A stretch of 64,000 bases of DNA. It comes from Chitinophaga pinensis. Lineage in GTDB: Bacteria > Bacteroidota > Bacteroidia > NS11-12g > UBA955. Every line of letters begins with the position of its first letter. Position 1 is the stretch's first letter. The position numbers were made by a program, and so were the translations under genes. The DNA lies in contig CAMDDG010000007.1 in assembly GCA_945890895.1 (NCBI GenBank), positions 1-64,000 on the forward strand. The letters run 5' to 3'. Below the pieces are notes generated by a model that was not told the DNA's origin, ran no database searches, and was given only the letters and a program-made list of their open reading frames with translations. Shown here piece by piece: positions 31,294 to 41,997 of the stretch.

Positions 31294-34200
31294 TTAATAC
31301 AGAACCATTACAGTCCCTTTGTAAACATATAATTTATTGTCAACATAACGGAATACAATTTCATAACCGTACATGCCTTCTATCACTTGAACGCCATCTT
31401 TATCGATTCCTTTCCACTTTTCTTCAGGATTCTCTGTTTGCCATAAAATATTTCCCCAACGATCAAATACCTTCATGCTGTACTTATTTAATCCAAAGGT
31501 CATGTTCGGGCCAAACGACTCATTCAAACCATCCACATTCGGACTAAATGCATTGGGTATCCACATCAACAATTCCGGCTTTAAGAATATGAGCGCACTG
31601 GTACTGTCTTTACAACCATTTGCTGTAGAAGCAATCAATCTCACTTTAAAATTGCCTGTTCTATCGAATGTTTTATAAATGGGACCAGCAACATAATCCA
31701 CTTGACCATCTTCGAAATACCACTCATAATTTTGTGCTCCTTTACCGGTAAAGTCAAATCTCCAATCCGTTTCCATGCCTTTCGACAATAAATATTCCGA
31801 AGTAAAACTTGCTTTGGGTTTTTCAAACGCTTGTACAGGATAATCGTTTGCATCTCCTTTACAACCAAAGTTTGATGTAACACTCAATTTCACGGTAAAA
31901 TTACCTTGTGCCATATAGGTATGTTTTGGATTCGCCACTACAGATAAGCTACCATCTCCAAAAGCCCAATTGTAAGCAGGAATACCCTTATTCAGTATCA
32001 GTGCGGAATTAAACTGTATTTCCTCTCCCACACATGCATCTTTACCTAAAATACTCACCTTGGGCGTTTCAGCTACATAAATGGATTGTTCAGAGGCGTT
32101 CATACATCCTTCCTTCGATGAAGCCAACAATCCAACGCGGTAAGTACCGGTATCCGCCATTACTTGATTGGGAATGTTGGTTCCGGTATGTGTAACAACC
32201 GTTTTACCTAGAATACCCCAATTGTACGTAACAGCATTTGCGCCATTCTCGTTGGATGTATTGGAGAAAATAAATAAGTTGTTCTGCAAACACTGTGTTG
32301 TATTGTTAATTGTGAATGACGATTGTGGGACTGCAAAGACTTCGATTTCTTTAACCAATGAATCTTTGCAACCCTTATCAGTGGTTGCAAGCATTTTGAC
32401 CAACTTACGACCAACTGTTGAATACGATTTGCCGGTGGCATTTTTGTTGTTATCAAACGTACCATCATTGAAATCCCAACGTACCGTGTAAACTCCGGTA
32501 AATGTTGTTTTATCCATAAAATTAAAACCCTGAGAATAGAAACAAGCGGTATCCTTATTGGTTGTAAAATCAGCTTTGGGGCTAGCTACTACGGTTGCCG
32601 TTGTAGTCATTGAATCAAAGCAATTCTGCGAAGTTCTGACAGTATGTTTAATTAAGAAAGTGCCATTGGTTGTGTATGATTTGTCGAATGAATCCAGAGT
32701 AGAATTGGTTCCATCCCCAAAATCCCAAGTATGAGTTGCGGGAACACCAGAAACCTTCCATGGATTCTTGGAAACAAAATGAAACTTATTTCCATTGAAA
32801 CACAACTGGGCTTTGTCTGGGATGATACTTGCATCTGGATTTTTATATACAACCACATTTCGTTGAACTGAATCCATGCAACCAAAGTTGGTTTTAGCAA
32901 TTAAACGCACCCAGAAACTACCGTCTTGGGGGAATGTTTTATTGGGAACCACTTTTGCATACGCCGTTGTATTATCACTAAATACCCAATCACTTCTGTC
33001 GGTTAATTTACTGCCATCGGGAACCGTACTCACACATTCTAACGTATAATAATGTCCCTTAAAACAAAGCGAAGAATCAATCACTTTCATGATGGCTTTG
33101 GGTTCAGGAGCTACATACACTTTCGCGTCAACGGTATCCTTACACCCTTGGTCAGTTACCGTCATAAGAATTATCTTCTGGAAGCCCGTATCTTTAAATT
33201 TAATGGGTTTAACGGTACCTTGATTGTCGTAGGTTTTGCCCTCAATTAACCATTTATCTTTAAAAGTTCCATAAGGTATAGTAGAATTATCGTAGAACTC
33301 AAATTCATTTTGTTTTAAACATTGTTGAACTATTTTCGATCCAATTTCCGTTTTTGTTGTGGGATGAACCACGTATAAAGAATCAATTGTATCTCGACAA
33401 GCATAGGGGGTTTCTGTGATCATCCGAATGTAGAATGTATCATACAATCCGTAGTAATGTTCTGCTTTACGCACATTGATCAATGTATCTTTTTTACCAT
33501 CCCCAAAACTCCAAAACGTGGTTTTTACACCCAACGGAGAAGAGCTGCTATCGAACAAGGTTGCTTTGGCATTTTGACAAAAATAGGGATCTGGAATGCT
33601 CAATTTTGCAATGGGGTAAGGATAAACAACCAGAGCTGTGTCCAAAGTATCTTTACATCCTTTTTGGGATTCTACGATATACCTCAATTTATTTCTACTC
33701 AAGGAATCAAAATGATAAACGAAACGTTTTTCGGTGGATGTTACTGTTTTCAGATTCAAAATATCGTTCAAAATCCAAGTGCTATTTTTCCATGCATCTT
33801 TGGTAAAGGCCGACTTATCCGTCAACGAAAAGTAATTCTCTTTATAACATTGAATGGCTGTATCCCAAGATATGCTAGCTGTAACCGTATCTGCACGACG
33901 AACATACGAGGAATCCACTGCAATACAAAAGGTGGAAGTATCCGTAACTTTTAACCAAACTTTAGAATCCTTGGTAATGGTTTTGGTTCTGATTCGAGTT
34001 GAATCATTCCAAACATATAAAAACTTACTGCTTGAAGGCGCAACTAAATCAACTTTAAGAGAATTAGCACATTGAGTAATGGTATCGGGAAAATTCAAAA
34101 TTGGCCCCGGTTTTACAGAAATAATTTTACTTCGAGTAATGGTATCGTCTTTTCCACAATCGGTTTTAACCACCAATTTCATTACGGAATAATAAGTTCC

Positions 34201-35823
34201 AATTTTTTCAAATTTGTGAGTTACCGAATCTCCCCATTCACTGGGTGTTCCATCTCCAAATTCCCACTTCACCGCTTTTACATTTTTATCCTTGTACTGG
34301 GCAACCATTTTTACGGGATCACTCGGACACAAACCTTTACGAACTATTTTGGCATCGTATTCTACACTTTCAAATAACGCTCCTGCTGAATAAGTGTAAC
34401 TCTCATACGGACCTGTTCCGTATGCCACCACAACGACACCACTATCGCAAGAAATGGTGTTTGACGAAGGATTGCCCACCGTCATTTGCGCATACGAGTA
34501 CTGACCAAATCCCGTGGTTACATCGGTAAAATTACTGGTAGCCAAGGTAACGCCATTTAATTTAACAATGGATTTAGCAGCCCTGGGCACCAATATATTC
34601 ACCCAGTGATTCTTCATATTACTCGTAGTTGCTGTACCCACCGTAGTTTTCAACAGTCGTTGATTTACATCGGGAGACAAAAAGATGGCTGGATCGCCAT
34701 CGTTACTACCCGACCAGCCGTTGCACGCTCCATTTTTCATGTATTGAGCAACATAAGCGGGCTTACTGGTGCGAATATTCACCGCAACTGCAGTATTTCT
34801 ATCACCGTAAATCCACTCGCCCTTCTTCAAGATCGTTGACGATAGAATTCCGTTTATGTAAACCAATGTTGTATCGTATGCAGCAATTACTTTGAATGCA
34901 TATCCTCCATTTTGACGAGCAAAAGGCATCAAAACATAATTTTTACCCAGTGCTTTTGTTGGCAACACTTGAGTATACAAATGATCTCGACCATTAACTC
35001 CAGTACCACAATTTCCTTTACTCACAAATGAAGAGCGAGCTCCAGAAAAAACGTTGATTTTACCGCATCCATCGATTACGCGAACTCGAGTACCGGACAA
35101 ATCCCCTTTCTTTGCTCCATTTGTGCTCCAAGAAGTAACTGCAGGGTCAGTATTATTTGTACCATCGGTCGGATCAGATTGAACTTGATATATTTGACCT
35201 TTTTGAGATAAGGTAACCGTATATGGAACACCCGCTGTTTTACCACCTTTAGTTCTGAAGGCAGGTGTAATTTCAACCTTTACGTTATTGTCCATAGCCA
35301 CCACAACAAATTCACTTTCTGCATATTTACTGGGGGTTGGGAATCCCGATGTTCCTGCATTTGGTGGAAAACTTGCAACAAAATATTCAGGTGCAGAAGG
35401 AATACTTTCATAAGGCAAAACGAACGTCCCATCTGAACGGTTTAATTCCAAATTCATGCAATAAACATTTATCGGATCTTGTGCAACCAATCGTAATCCT
35501 TTTTTGGAATTCACATCCGACTGTCCAAACTCCGAACCCACAGGATAATAAAAGTTTACATCTACAGCAATTCGATTCACAATTCCCTTTTTGATATTGT
35601 AAACAACGGAAGAACCCGTTAATCTGGGATTGTCTAAGGTAACCTTAGTGTCGAATTCTGAAGTAACGAAAATCAACAAGGTGTCGGGATATCCACCATT
35701 TCGTGTTTCCATTTCCATGAAGCTCATGTAAAATGTTTTACCCGTAGAACTAATTTGAGCATTAGATTCTTTGGTAATCAACAATATAAACAAAAAGGTG
35801 AGTATAAGTACGATTCGTTTCAT
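31294..35823 (-). CDS. Giant secreted PKD-repeat protein with IgGFc-binding-like N-terminus and T9SS type B sorting domain
   Basis: Many PKD-like repeats (WDFGDGTNSTLDSFDKSY, YNWAFGDGSLSVVANPKHTY); C-terminus WIPNAFSPNVDGLNESFGP...KVFDRWGNILWQTENPEEKWKGID. Signal peptide starts at internal Met MKRIVLILTFLFILL. Confidence 0.88.
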   Translation of the reverse strand: MKRIVLILTFLFILLITKESNAQISSTGKTFYMSFMEMETRNGGYPDTLLIFVTSEFDTKVTLDNPRLTGSSVVYNIKKGIVNRIAVDVNFYYPVGSEFGQSDVNSKKGLRLVAQDPINVYCMNLELNRSDGTFVLPYESIPSAPEYFVASFPPNAGTSGFPTPSKYAESEFVVVAMDNNVKVEITPAFRTKGGKTAGVPYTVTLSQKGQIYQVQSDPTDGTNNTDPAVTSWSTNGAKKGDLSGTRVRVIDGCGKINVFSGARSSFVSKGNCGTGVNGRDHLYTQVLPTKALGKNYVLMPFARQNGGYAFKVIAAYDTTLVYINGILSSTILKKGEWIYGDRNTAVAVNIRTSKPAYVAQYMKNGACNGWSGSNDGDPAIFLSPDVNQRLLKTTVGTATTSNMKNHWVNILVPRAAKSIVKLNGVTLATSNFTDVTTGFGQYSYAQMTVGNPSSNTISCDSGVVVVAYGTGPYESYTYSAGALFESVEYDAKIVRKGLCPSDPVKMVAQYKDKNVKAVKWEFGDGTPSEWGDSVTHKFEKIGTYYSVMKLVVKTDCGKDDTITRSKIISVKPGPILNFPDTITQCANSLKVDLVAPSSSKFLYVWNDSTRIRTKTITKDSKVWLKVTDTSTFCIAVDSSYVRRADTVTASISWDTAIQCYKENYFSLTDKSAFTKDAWKNSTWILNDILNLKTVTSTEKRFVYHFDSLSRNKLRYIVESQKGCKDTLDTALVVYPYPIAKLSIPDPYFCQNAKATLFDSSSSPLGVKTTFWSFGDGKKDTLINVRKAEHYYGLYDTFYIRMITETPYACRDTIDSLYVVHPTTKTEIGSKIVQQCLKQNEFEFYDNSTIPYGTFKDKWLIEGKTYDNQGTVKPIKFKDTGFQKIILMTVTDQGCKDTVDAKVYVAPEPKAIMKVIDSSLCFKGHYYTLECVSTVPDGSKLTDRSDWVFSDNTTAYAKVVPNKTFPQDGSFWVRLIAKTNFGCMDSVQRNVVVYKNPDASIIPDKAQLCFNGNKFHFVSKNPWKVSGVPATHTWDFGDGTNSTLDSFDKSYTTNGTFLIKHTVRTSQNCFDSMTTTATVVASPKADFTTNKDTACFYSQGFNFMDKTTFTGVYTVRWDFNDGTFDNNKNATGKSYSTVGRKLVKMLATTDKGCKDSLVKEIEVFAVPQSSFTINNTTQCLQNNLFIFSNTSNENGANAVTYNWGILGKTVVTHTGTNIPNQVMADTGTYRVGLLASSKEGCMNASEQSIYVAETPKVSILGKDACVGEEIQFNSALILNKGIPAYNWAFGDGSLSVVANPKHTYMAQGNFTVKLSVTSNFGCKGDANDYPVQAFEKPKASFTSEYLLSKGMETDWRFDFTGKGAQNYEWYFEDGQVDYVAGPIYKTFDRTGNFKVRLIASTANGCKDSTSALIFLKPELLMWIPNAFSPNVDGLNESFGPNMTFGLNKYSMKVFDRWGNILWQTENPEEKWKGIDKDGVQVIEGMYGYEIVFRYVDNKLYVYKGTVMVLY

Positions 35824-35911
35824 AAAGATTTTTTTCAATTTCATTGATTTTCTAAGCATTGGCCATAACATAAAATCGACCCTTAACCGCAGCCAGAGTC
35901 AATAATTTGCA

Positions 35912-35941
35912 TTGTCCTATTAAAATAGGACAATAGGACAA
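35912..35941. promoter_or_regulatory. Inverted repeat plus extra half-site, candidate operator
   Basis: TTGTCCTATT-AA-AATAGGACAA-TAGGACAA about 90 bp upstream of the PKD gene's likely start. Confidence 0.5.
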
Positions 35942-36042
35942 CGATTTTCGTTGCTTATTATTTTCTACGAACGGGATTTTTTTTACGACAAAACCACTAT
36001 CTCAGGCACAATATTCCAATATTCACCCTCCAGATGTACTTT

Positions 36043-37320
36043 TTACTCGGCTATTGCCCCACTGAAAATCAATTCGTTTTCATTAAAAACAGCAACAAAT
36101 TGACCGGGCGTGACACTTTTGTGAGGCGAGCTGAAATATACTATAACATTCCCATCTAAATCCTCGATTAATTCGCAAGAGAAAGCCGCTTGACGATACC
36201 GAATTTGACAGGTTAATTTTTTACTTTTCAATGACGAATCCTTCAGTCTGGGATTGACCCAATGTGCTTCTTCCTTTTTAACCAACAAACCACGATAAAA
36301 TAAGGCAGGGTGGTCTTCACCTTGACCTACAAAAATCCGATTGTTCTCTACATCCGTATTGATAATAAACAACGGCAAAGGCTTGCCACCTATTTGCAGA
36401 CCTTTTCTTTGTCCACGGGTATAAAAATGAGCCCCGCGATGCTCCCCAGTAGGTATCCATTTACAATCGTTCAATTCCAATCTCAATTTGGCTAAGTCCA
36501 TCTTCGATTTCACTAGTTCTAAAGATTCCGATTCAGAATTTTCCTTGGATTGATTAATATCTTCCAATTCAGCAAAAACCTGGTCTTTGTGCTCCAATAT
36601 CTTGGGATCATCGGCAGAAATTTCAAACACCTCACCTTTCTTGATTTCTAATTTCTGTTGCAAAAATTCGGGCAAACTCACTTTACCGATAAAACACAAG
36701 CCTTGTGAATCCTTCTTTTTTGCCGTAACAAGACCTATCTTTTCAGCAATCTGACGCACTTCCGATTTTTGCAATTCACCAATTGGAAACAGCGCTTTAC
36801 TTAATTGAAATTGGTTTAATTGGCACAAAAAATAACTTTGATCTTTATTCGAATCCAGTCCTCTCAACAATTGATACTCTTCCGCTCCCAGTTCATTTAA
36901 AACAACTCCCTTTCTCACATAATGACCCGTACCCACAAAGTCGGCACCTAACTTTAATGCTTCTTCTAGAAACAAATCGAACTTAATTTCCCGATTACAC
37001 AAAACATCTGGATTGGGAGTTCTCCCAATTTGATATTCGTGAAACATATAATCTACAATTCGTTCCTTATACACCTCACTCATGTCAATTACTTGAAAAG
37101 GTATTCCCAGCTGATCGGCCACCAACATGGCATCACGACTATCATCTATCCACGGACATTCATCTTCAAGAGTAACCGAAGCATCGTTCCAATTACGCAT
37201 GAATAATCCAACCACATCATATCCCTGCTCTTTCAACAAATATGCGGCGACCGAGCTGTCAACACCGCCACTCATTCCAACAATTACTCTTGATTTACTT
37301 TTCATTTCATTGAATTGCAT
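36043..37320 (-). CDS. mnmA: tRNA-specific 2-thiouridylase with internal insertion
   Basis: VIVGMSGGVDSSVAAYLLKEQGYDVVGLFMRNW, NPDVLCNREIKFDLF, SQGLCFIG, TRGQRKGLQIGG. Confidence 0.93.
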   Translation of the reverse strand: MQFNEMKSKSRVIVGMSGGVDSSVAAYLLKEQGYDVVGLFMRNWNDASVTLEDECPWIDDSRDAMLVADQLGIPFQVIDMSEVYKERIVDYMFHEYQIGRTPNPDVLCNREIKFDLFLEEALKLGADFVGTGHYVRKGVVLNELGAEEYQLLRGLDSNKDQSYFLCQLNQFQLSKALFPIGELQKSEVRQIAEKIGLVTAKKKDSQGLCFIGKVSLPEFLQQKLEIKKGEVFEISADDPKILEHKDQVFAELEDINQSKENSESESLELVKSKMDLAKLRLELNDCKWIPTGEHRGAHFYTRGQRKGLQIGGKPLPLFIINTDVENNRIFVGQGEDHPALFYRGLLVKKEEAHWVNPRLKDSSLKSKKLTCQIRYRQAAFSCELIEDLDGNVIVYFSSPHKSVTPGQFVAVFNENELIFSGAIAE

Positions 37321-37447
37321 AAAACACTAAAACCTGTTAGCATTTTCTGAGCTACAAAGTTCGTCAATCTATTTCAAAATCAACTACCACAAAGCCCCTT
37401 TAGATATATGAATCTCTAAAAATCAATTAATGCAACGAAATCACCCG

Positions 37448-39694
37448 TTACACCTGACCTATTCGTTTCCTTAAAACCCATTCAACCGTAAAAATGAGTG
37501 CTATAATTGCGAGATATCCCAAAAATTCCTTCAATCTAAAACTTCGATGTTCATCAACCAACTTTATTTGATTCAGTTTATTCTGTGTTATCCACTTCTC
37601 CACTTTCAACATCAAATCGGCAGTTGTTTTTTGTTTTTCTTCGGGGGATGATAAATTCGATGTGAATCCATTTAAAAAATCACCGTTGTGATTTTTTGCC
37701 ATTTTTCTCAGTAAACCAAAATCAGAACAATTGCTTTTTTCTTCCAAAGAATAGGCATTTACTTGAATTAGCTTTTCTGCCTTCACTTTAGAATTGCTTT
37801 TCAATTGGACTTTAATTTTAATTAACCCTTCCGATGTTGGAATGTAATTGCCCACATATTCTTGATCATTTTTTAGGACATTTAACTCTTTAACCTGTCC
37901 CGAAGAATTGACCATTTGTACCTGAATATCTTCAGAATTTGTTTTATTTCCAGCCGCATCCAAACGAATTACTTTAAATCGTGAAAGTTTACCCAATTGA
38001 ATTTCATCTCCAGAAGTAACAATCCTCAAGCCGTTGTTTTCTGAAGGATTTCTACCCAGCCATTGAATATTGCTGTTTATCCAAGCATCAAAATGATCTG
38101 TAGAATTGCTTTTTCTAAATTCATTCATTCTGCATTTCCAAATTCCTTCTCCCCAAAACCACACACTTGAAACAGTGCCTTTCACATTCAAATTGCACAA
38201 TGGAAAATCAGTTACTGTAGAATTCCAAACTTGCTTCATTTGAGTCATGGATGTCCCTCCTGAGTTCAATTTAACTAAAACAGCAGACACTCCGCCCCAA
38301 AGATTTTGTAGTTTGGCCATGGGAAAACCATCAGCACCATTGTTATTTCTGTTCACGTTTTCCATCCCCCATTCAAAGAGAGAAAATTCCGAATTGGGAG
38401 CAATACCAACGGTTTGATACGTGGAAATTCTTGATATATTCGAAACCGTTACACCGGAATTTTTATTTGCATAAACCAATGAAGCGGGTGTATTGGTAAA
38501 AACCCAAATTGGAGAATTGCTTTTTTCTACTGACTCAAAATAACGCGCATTTTCAATTCCATGGAGAATATAAAGATCTGCTGCGGGAAGGGGATCATTT
38601 TCAGAATTTATAATTACTTCATTTTGAACCGTTGTGCTCAAAGATTCCACCATCGCTTTCACATCTGGGTGCGGTTTACCATAAATAATGGCAATTTTTT
38701 TCTTACGATCAATAACGCGAATACTTTTACCTAAAATATTATTTTTGGGATTTTGATCCTTTGCGGAGCTGCAACGTACCTGCAAAAAATGAGCACCAAC
38801 AACCTTTCCATCATAATCAAATCGATAATCGCGTCGCACTACTGAACCGGCTCGATTCGAGCTTTTCTTGTCGAAGTTAATTGCTGTTGTGTTTTGAATG
38901 ATTTTGGATTGAATTACTCGACCATCTTCCAAAAGTTCCAACTTTATTTCAGGATCAACGGTATTTTGAAGTTCAATTTCGCCTTCTATGGTCGTTTTAT
39001 TTCCCAAAAATAATTCATCATTACAAATCAAGGATTGAATGCTTAAGTCTGAGATTCTGCTTGAATCCCCGGTTCCAATAATTAACAAAGGCTTATTGAT
39101 TTTCGAGGAATTTCCCAGTGGACTTGGCCCAGAATTGAGTATTCCATCGGTTATTAGAATGGCAGCAGCAACATTATTCCGCTTTTTAAGTTCCAATAAA
39201 CTCTGTGTAACTTCAAAATATCGAGTTTCTGAACCAATAGTGTTCGACAACCGCAACCAAGGAAAATCAGTAGATTCTGATTCCTTAATATTCTTAGTAT
39301 TAAATGTTTGCTTATCCGAATCGGAAATGGACAATGAATCCCACGATTCACCCATTAATTCACTACCAAAGGCAATAAGTTGTAGATCAATTTCATTATT
39401 GAATCGATCATTAACCAAAGAACGAATCTGCAAAGATTGATTTCGGGAATCCAGATTGGCTGATTTACTGGCATCGCGATATACTAAAATCTGAGGCTTT
39501 ACTTCAAGCGAAGTCGTCCAGTGCAGGGTGGGTTCAAACAACAATAAGAGCAATAAAGTCCAACCCAAGGATCTAAGTCCTAAAAGCCATTTGGAATACG
39601 ACTTATTGAGTTGATTTCGATAAACGAGCCAAGCAAGAAATATTCCAATTAACAATGAAACTGGAATGGCGAACCACTGGATTTCAAGCCTCAT
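37448..39694 (-). CDS. Hypothetical membrane protein with VWA/glutamine-amidotransferase-like architecture
   Basis: Two N-terminal TM segments, periplasmic body, C-terminal TM (FLGYLAIIALIFTVEWVLRKR); AAAILITDGILNSG. Confidence 0.65.
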   Translation of the reverse strand: MRLEIQWFAIPVSLLIGIFLAWLVYRNQLNKSYSKWLLGLRSLGWTLLLLLLFEPTLHWTTSLEVKPQILVYRDASKSANLDSRNQSLQIRSLVNDRFNNEIDLQLIAFGSELMGESWDSLSISDSDKQTFNTKNIKESESTDFPWLRLSNTIGSETRYFEVTQSLLELKKRNNVAAAILITDGILNSGPSPLGNSSKINKPLLIIGTGDSSRISDLSIQSLICNDELFLGNKTTIEGEIELQNTVDPEIKLELLEDGRVIQSKIIQNTTAINFDKKSSNRAGSVVRRDYRFDYDGKVVGAHFLQVRCSSAKDQNPKNNILGKSIRVIDRKKKIAIIYGKPHPDVKAMVESLSTTVQNEVIINSENDPLPAADLYILHGIENARYFESVEKSNSPIWVFTNTPASLVYANKNSGVTVSNISRISTYQTVGIAPNSEFSLFEWGMENVNRNNNGADGFPMAKLQNLWGGVSAVLVKLNSGGTSMTQMKQVWNSTVTDFPLCNLNVKGTVSSVWFWGEGIWKCRMNEFRKSNSTDHFDAWINSNIQWLGRNPSENNGLRIVTSGDEIQLGKLSRFKVIRLDAAGNKTNSEDIQVQMVNSSGQVKELNVLKNDQEYVGNYIPTSEGLIKIKVQLKSNSKVKAEKLIQVNAYSLEEKSNCSDFGLLRKMAKNHNGDFLNGFTSNLSSPEEKQKTTADLMLKVEKWITQNKLNQIKLVDEHRSFRLKEFLGYLAIIALIFTVEWVLRKRIGQV

Positions 39695-39701
39695 AGAATC
39701 C

Positions 39702-40373
39702 TTATCTCAACACCGAGAAAGGCATGGAATTGATGGCTTTACCCGATTTCCATTGAATCCAATACATTCCGTTGGAAAGAGCTGATGTATTTACCACACC
39801 GTTTTGCAAAATAGCTGGGGATTTTTTACCCGTTACATCGATAATCCAAGCCGCATCAATGGAAGTGGTAGGACTTGCAAGGGTCAGTTCATTCTGACAA
39901 GGATTTGGATACAATTTAGTAGAATTTGGGTTGTTGTTATCAGCTACATCTGCACCCCAACGAACGAAAACGTTAAATGTCCAAGTATCGATGTAGTTTG
40001 GATTTGCGCGATCCCAAATTGCGTACTGAATAAACGCGGTATCCGCTTTCCCATTGGGATAAACGGTAATTTTAATGCTATTCTTTTCATCGTTAGCCTG
40101 GATAGGTGAAAATGTATCTTGATCAACAAATCCCTCGAAACAATTGCGATTATCACAAAAAGCAGCATTCCAAGTTGAAGGGAAATCAGCCACTATTTTC
40201 TTGTATTCCAATGAAATAGTAGAATTGGTTTTATTCTCGATATGAATTACACAATCCAAATATGCGGAAACTGGAGGATAAAAATCAACGTTATCTCCTT
40301 CTTTTGGTGCAAACGTTTGAGCAAACGCATTTAATGAAAACGCACTTGCTATAACCAATAATAGTTTTTTCAT
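39702..40373 (-). CDS. Secreted protein with T9SS type A sorting domain
   Basis: Signal peptide; C-terminal KLYPNPCQNELTLAS...NGVVNTSALSNGMYWIQWKSGK. Confidence 0.8.
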   Translation of the reverse strand: MKKLLLVIASAFSLNAFAQTFAPKEGDNVDFYPPVSAYLDCVIHIENKTNSTISLEYKKIVADFPSTWNAAFCDNRNCFEGFVDQDTFSPIQANDEKNSIKITVYPNGKADTAFIQYAIWDRANPNYIDTWTFNVFVRWGADVADNNNPNSTKLYPNPCQNELTLASPTTSIDAAWIIDVTGKKSPAILQNGVVNTSALSNGMYWIQWKSGKAINSMPFSVLR

Positions 40374-40405
40374 AATTACAAAAATAACGAAAAAACATCG
40401 AGAAA

Positions 40406-41176
40406 TTAATTCCTATCGACGAGCTTCTCTGCCCAATCGAGCAGATTCTCAATACATCCCCCGTAAAAAAACGACTGTTCAGCTTCCCATTCCGTAGTTC
40501 TACATGGGCACAATTCCAAAGGGTCTTGATCATATCGATAGTGATAGGTCAATATGCCTGAGTGGATTCCGCCCAAAACATCGGTATTAAAATTATCACC
40601 GATATACAAACAATTGTTTTTCTGCACGTTAACACGACTCAGAGCCAATTCAAAAAACGATGCATTGGGTTTTGCATCATTCACAGATTCAGAAGTTTGA
40701 ACAAAATCAATAAATGCCATTATCCCCGATTCTTTTAATTTAATGGCTTGGGTTTCTTCGAAACCATTGGTTAAAATTCCCAACTTAAATTTTTGACTAA
40801 GTTTTGACAGGGCTTCGATAGCATACGGCGTTAAAAGTGGCATCAGCGGACAGATTTCCAAATATTCATGCCACACATTTTCGGGCCACAAACCGGGAGC
40901 CAAACCCATTAAAGCAAAGGTATCCGTGAATCGTGCGGTTCGAAGAATTTCTTTACTTACTTCCCCTTTTTCATAGCGTTTCCAATATGCTTTATTAACA
41001 TCCTCATACAAGGATATGAACTGATCTACTTGATAACCGGTGTGCAACTGAAGATGATGTCTTTCAAAAAGGACTTTAAGTGCTTCTTTCGCGTTGGCGT
41101 CAAAGTCCCATAGAGTGTTATCTAGATCCAAAAACACCCAATCGATTCTATCCTTTGGAAGTAAAAACTGGGACAC
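40406..41176 (-). CDS. HAD-superfamily hydrolase, YjjG-like noncanonical pyrimidine nucleotidase
   Basis: VFLDLDNTLWDFDANAKEAL, LGILTNGFEETQAIKLKES, YIGDNFNTDVLGGIHSG. Confidence 0.82.
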   Translation of the reverse strand: MSQFLLPKDRIDWVFLDLDNTLWDFDANAKEALKVLFERHHLQLHTGYQVDQFISLYEDVNKAYWKRYEKGEVSKEILRTARFTDTFALMGLAPGLWPENVWHEYLEICPLMPLLTPYAIEALSKLSQKFKLGILTNGFEETQAIKLKESGIMAFIDFVQTSESVNDAKPNASFFELALSRVNVQKNNCLYIGDNFNTDVLGGIHSGILTYHYRYDQDPLELCPCRTTEWEAEQSFFYGGCIENLLDWAEKLVDRN

Positions 41177-41251
41177 TTATTGAAACGTAGGTTGTGGTGA
41201 GAAATTTATTAACGATGGAGGGAATTCGATTTCTGAATGAAGTTCATTCGA

Positions 41252-41827
41252 TCAGTTCAAAGCATCAATTTTTTCGCAAAGTTGCGAGAAAATCTCATCG
41301 ATTTCACCGATTCCATGTACACCAACGTACTTTGATTTTTGGTCGTAATATCCTTGAATGGGTAGAGTTTTATTTTGATACTCTTGAAAACGGGTACGGA
41401 TGGTTTCTTCGCTTTGATCGTCGGCTCTGCCGCTGGTTTGTCCACGCAACAACAATCGTTTAACCAATTCATCTTCTTGAACTTCCAAGCCCAACACCAC
41501 GTCAATTTGAGCATTAAACTCGGTTAACATAGCGTCTAACGCTTCGGCTTGAGGAATGGTTCTGGGGAATCCGTCGAAGATAAAACCATGAGCGTCGGTA
41601 TTGGACAGCATAAAATTACGAACCATACCGATAACAACAGCGTCTGGCACTAATTCTCCTTTGGAGATATATTCATTGGCTTGGATTCCAAGCTCGGTAC
41701 CTTCTTGACGTTCTGCTCTAAGCAAATCGCCGGTAGAAATATGTTTCAAATGATATTGGGAAATCAATTTTTCGCTTTGAGTTCCTTTTCCTGCGCCTGG
41801 AGGGCCAAATAAAATCAAGTTTAACAT
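41252..41827 (-). CDS. adk: Adenylate kinase
   Basis: MLNLILFGPPGAGKGTQSEKLI, ISTGDLLRAE, GFIFDGFPRTIPQAEAL. Confidence 0.95.
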   Translation of the reverse strand: MLNLILFGPPGAGKGTQSEKLISQYHLKHISTGDLLRAERQEGTELGIQANEYISKGELVPDAVVIGMVRNFMLSNTDAHGFIFDGFPRTIPQAEALDAMLTEFNAQIDVVLGLEVQEDELVKRLLLRGQTSGRADDQSEETIRTRFQEYQNKTLPIQGYYDQKSKYVGVHGIGEIDEIFSQLCEKIDALN

Positions 41828-41997
41828 GCTATAAATTCCCTGCAAATAAAGTCAAGCTATTTTAAATAGGCAAACTTAATATGCGGATGGATACAAATCA
41901 TTTAAAAGACGCCTTCATAATCAACTACAGCTTTCGTTATTCGTTAGTATATTTGTTGTGCATATTTTTGCACTTTTCCATAATTTATATTTCCAGA

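Noticed and set aside
33457-33954. 165-aa + strand ORF inside the PKD protein gene (plus similar ORFs at 32168, 34072, 34606)
   Set aside because: Antisense to a strongly supported CDS; composition mirrors the repeats.
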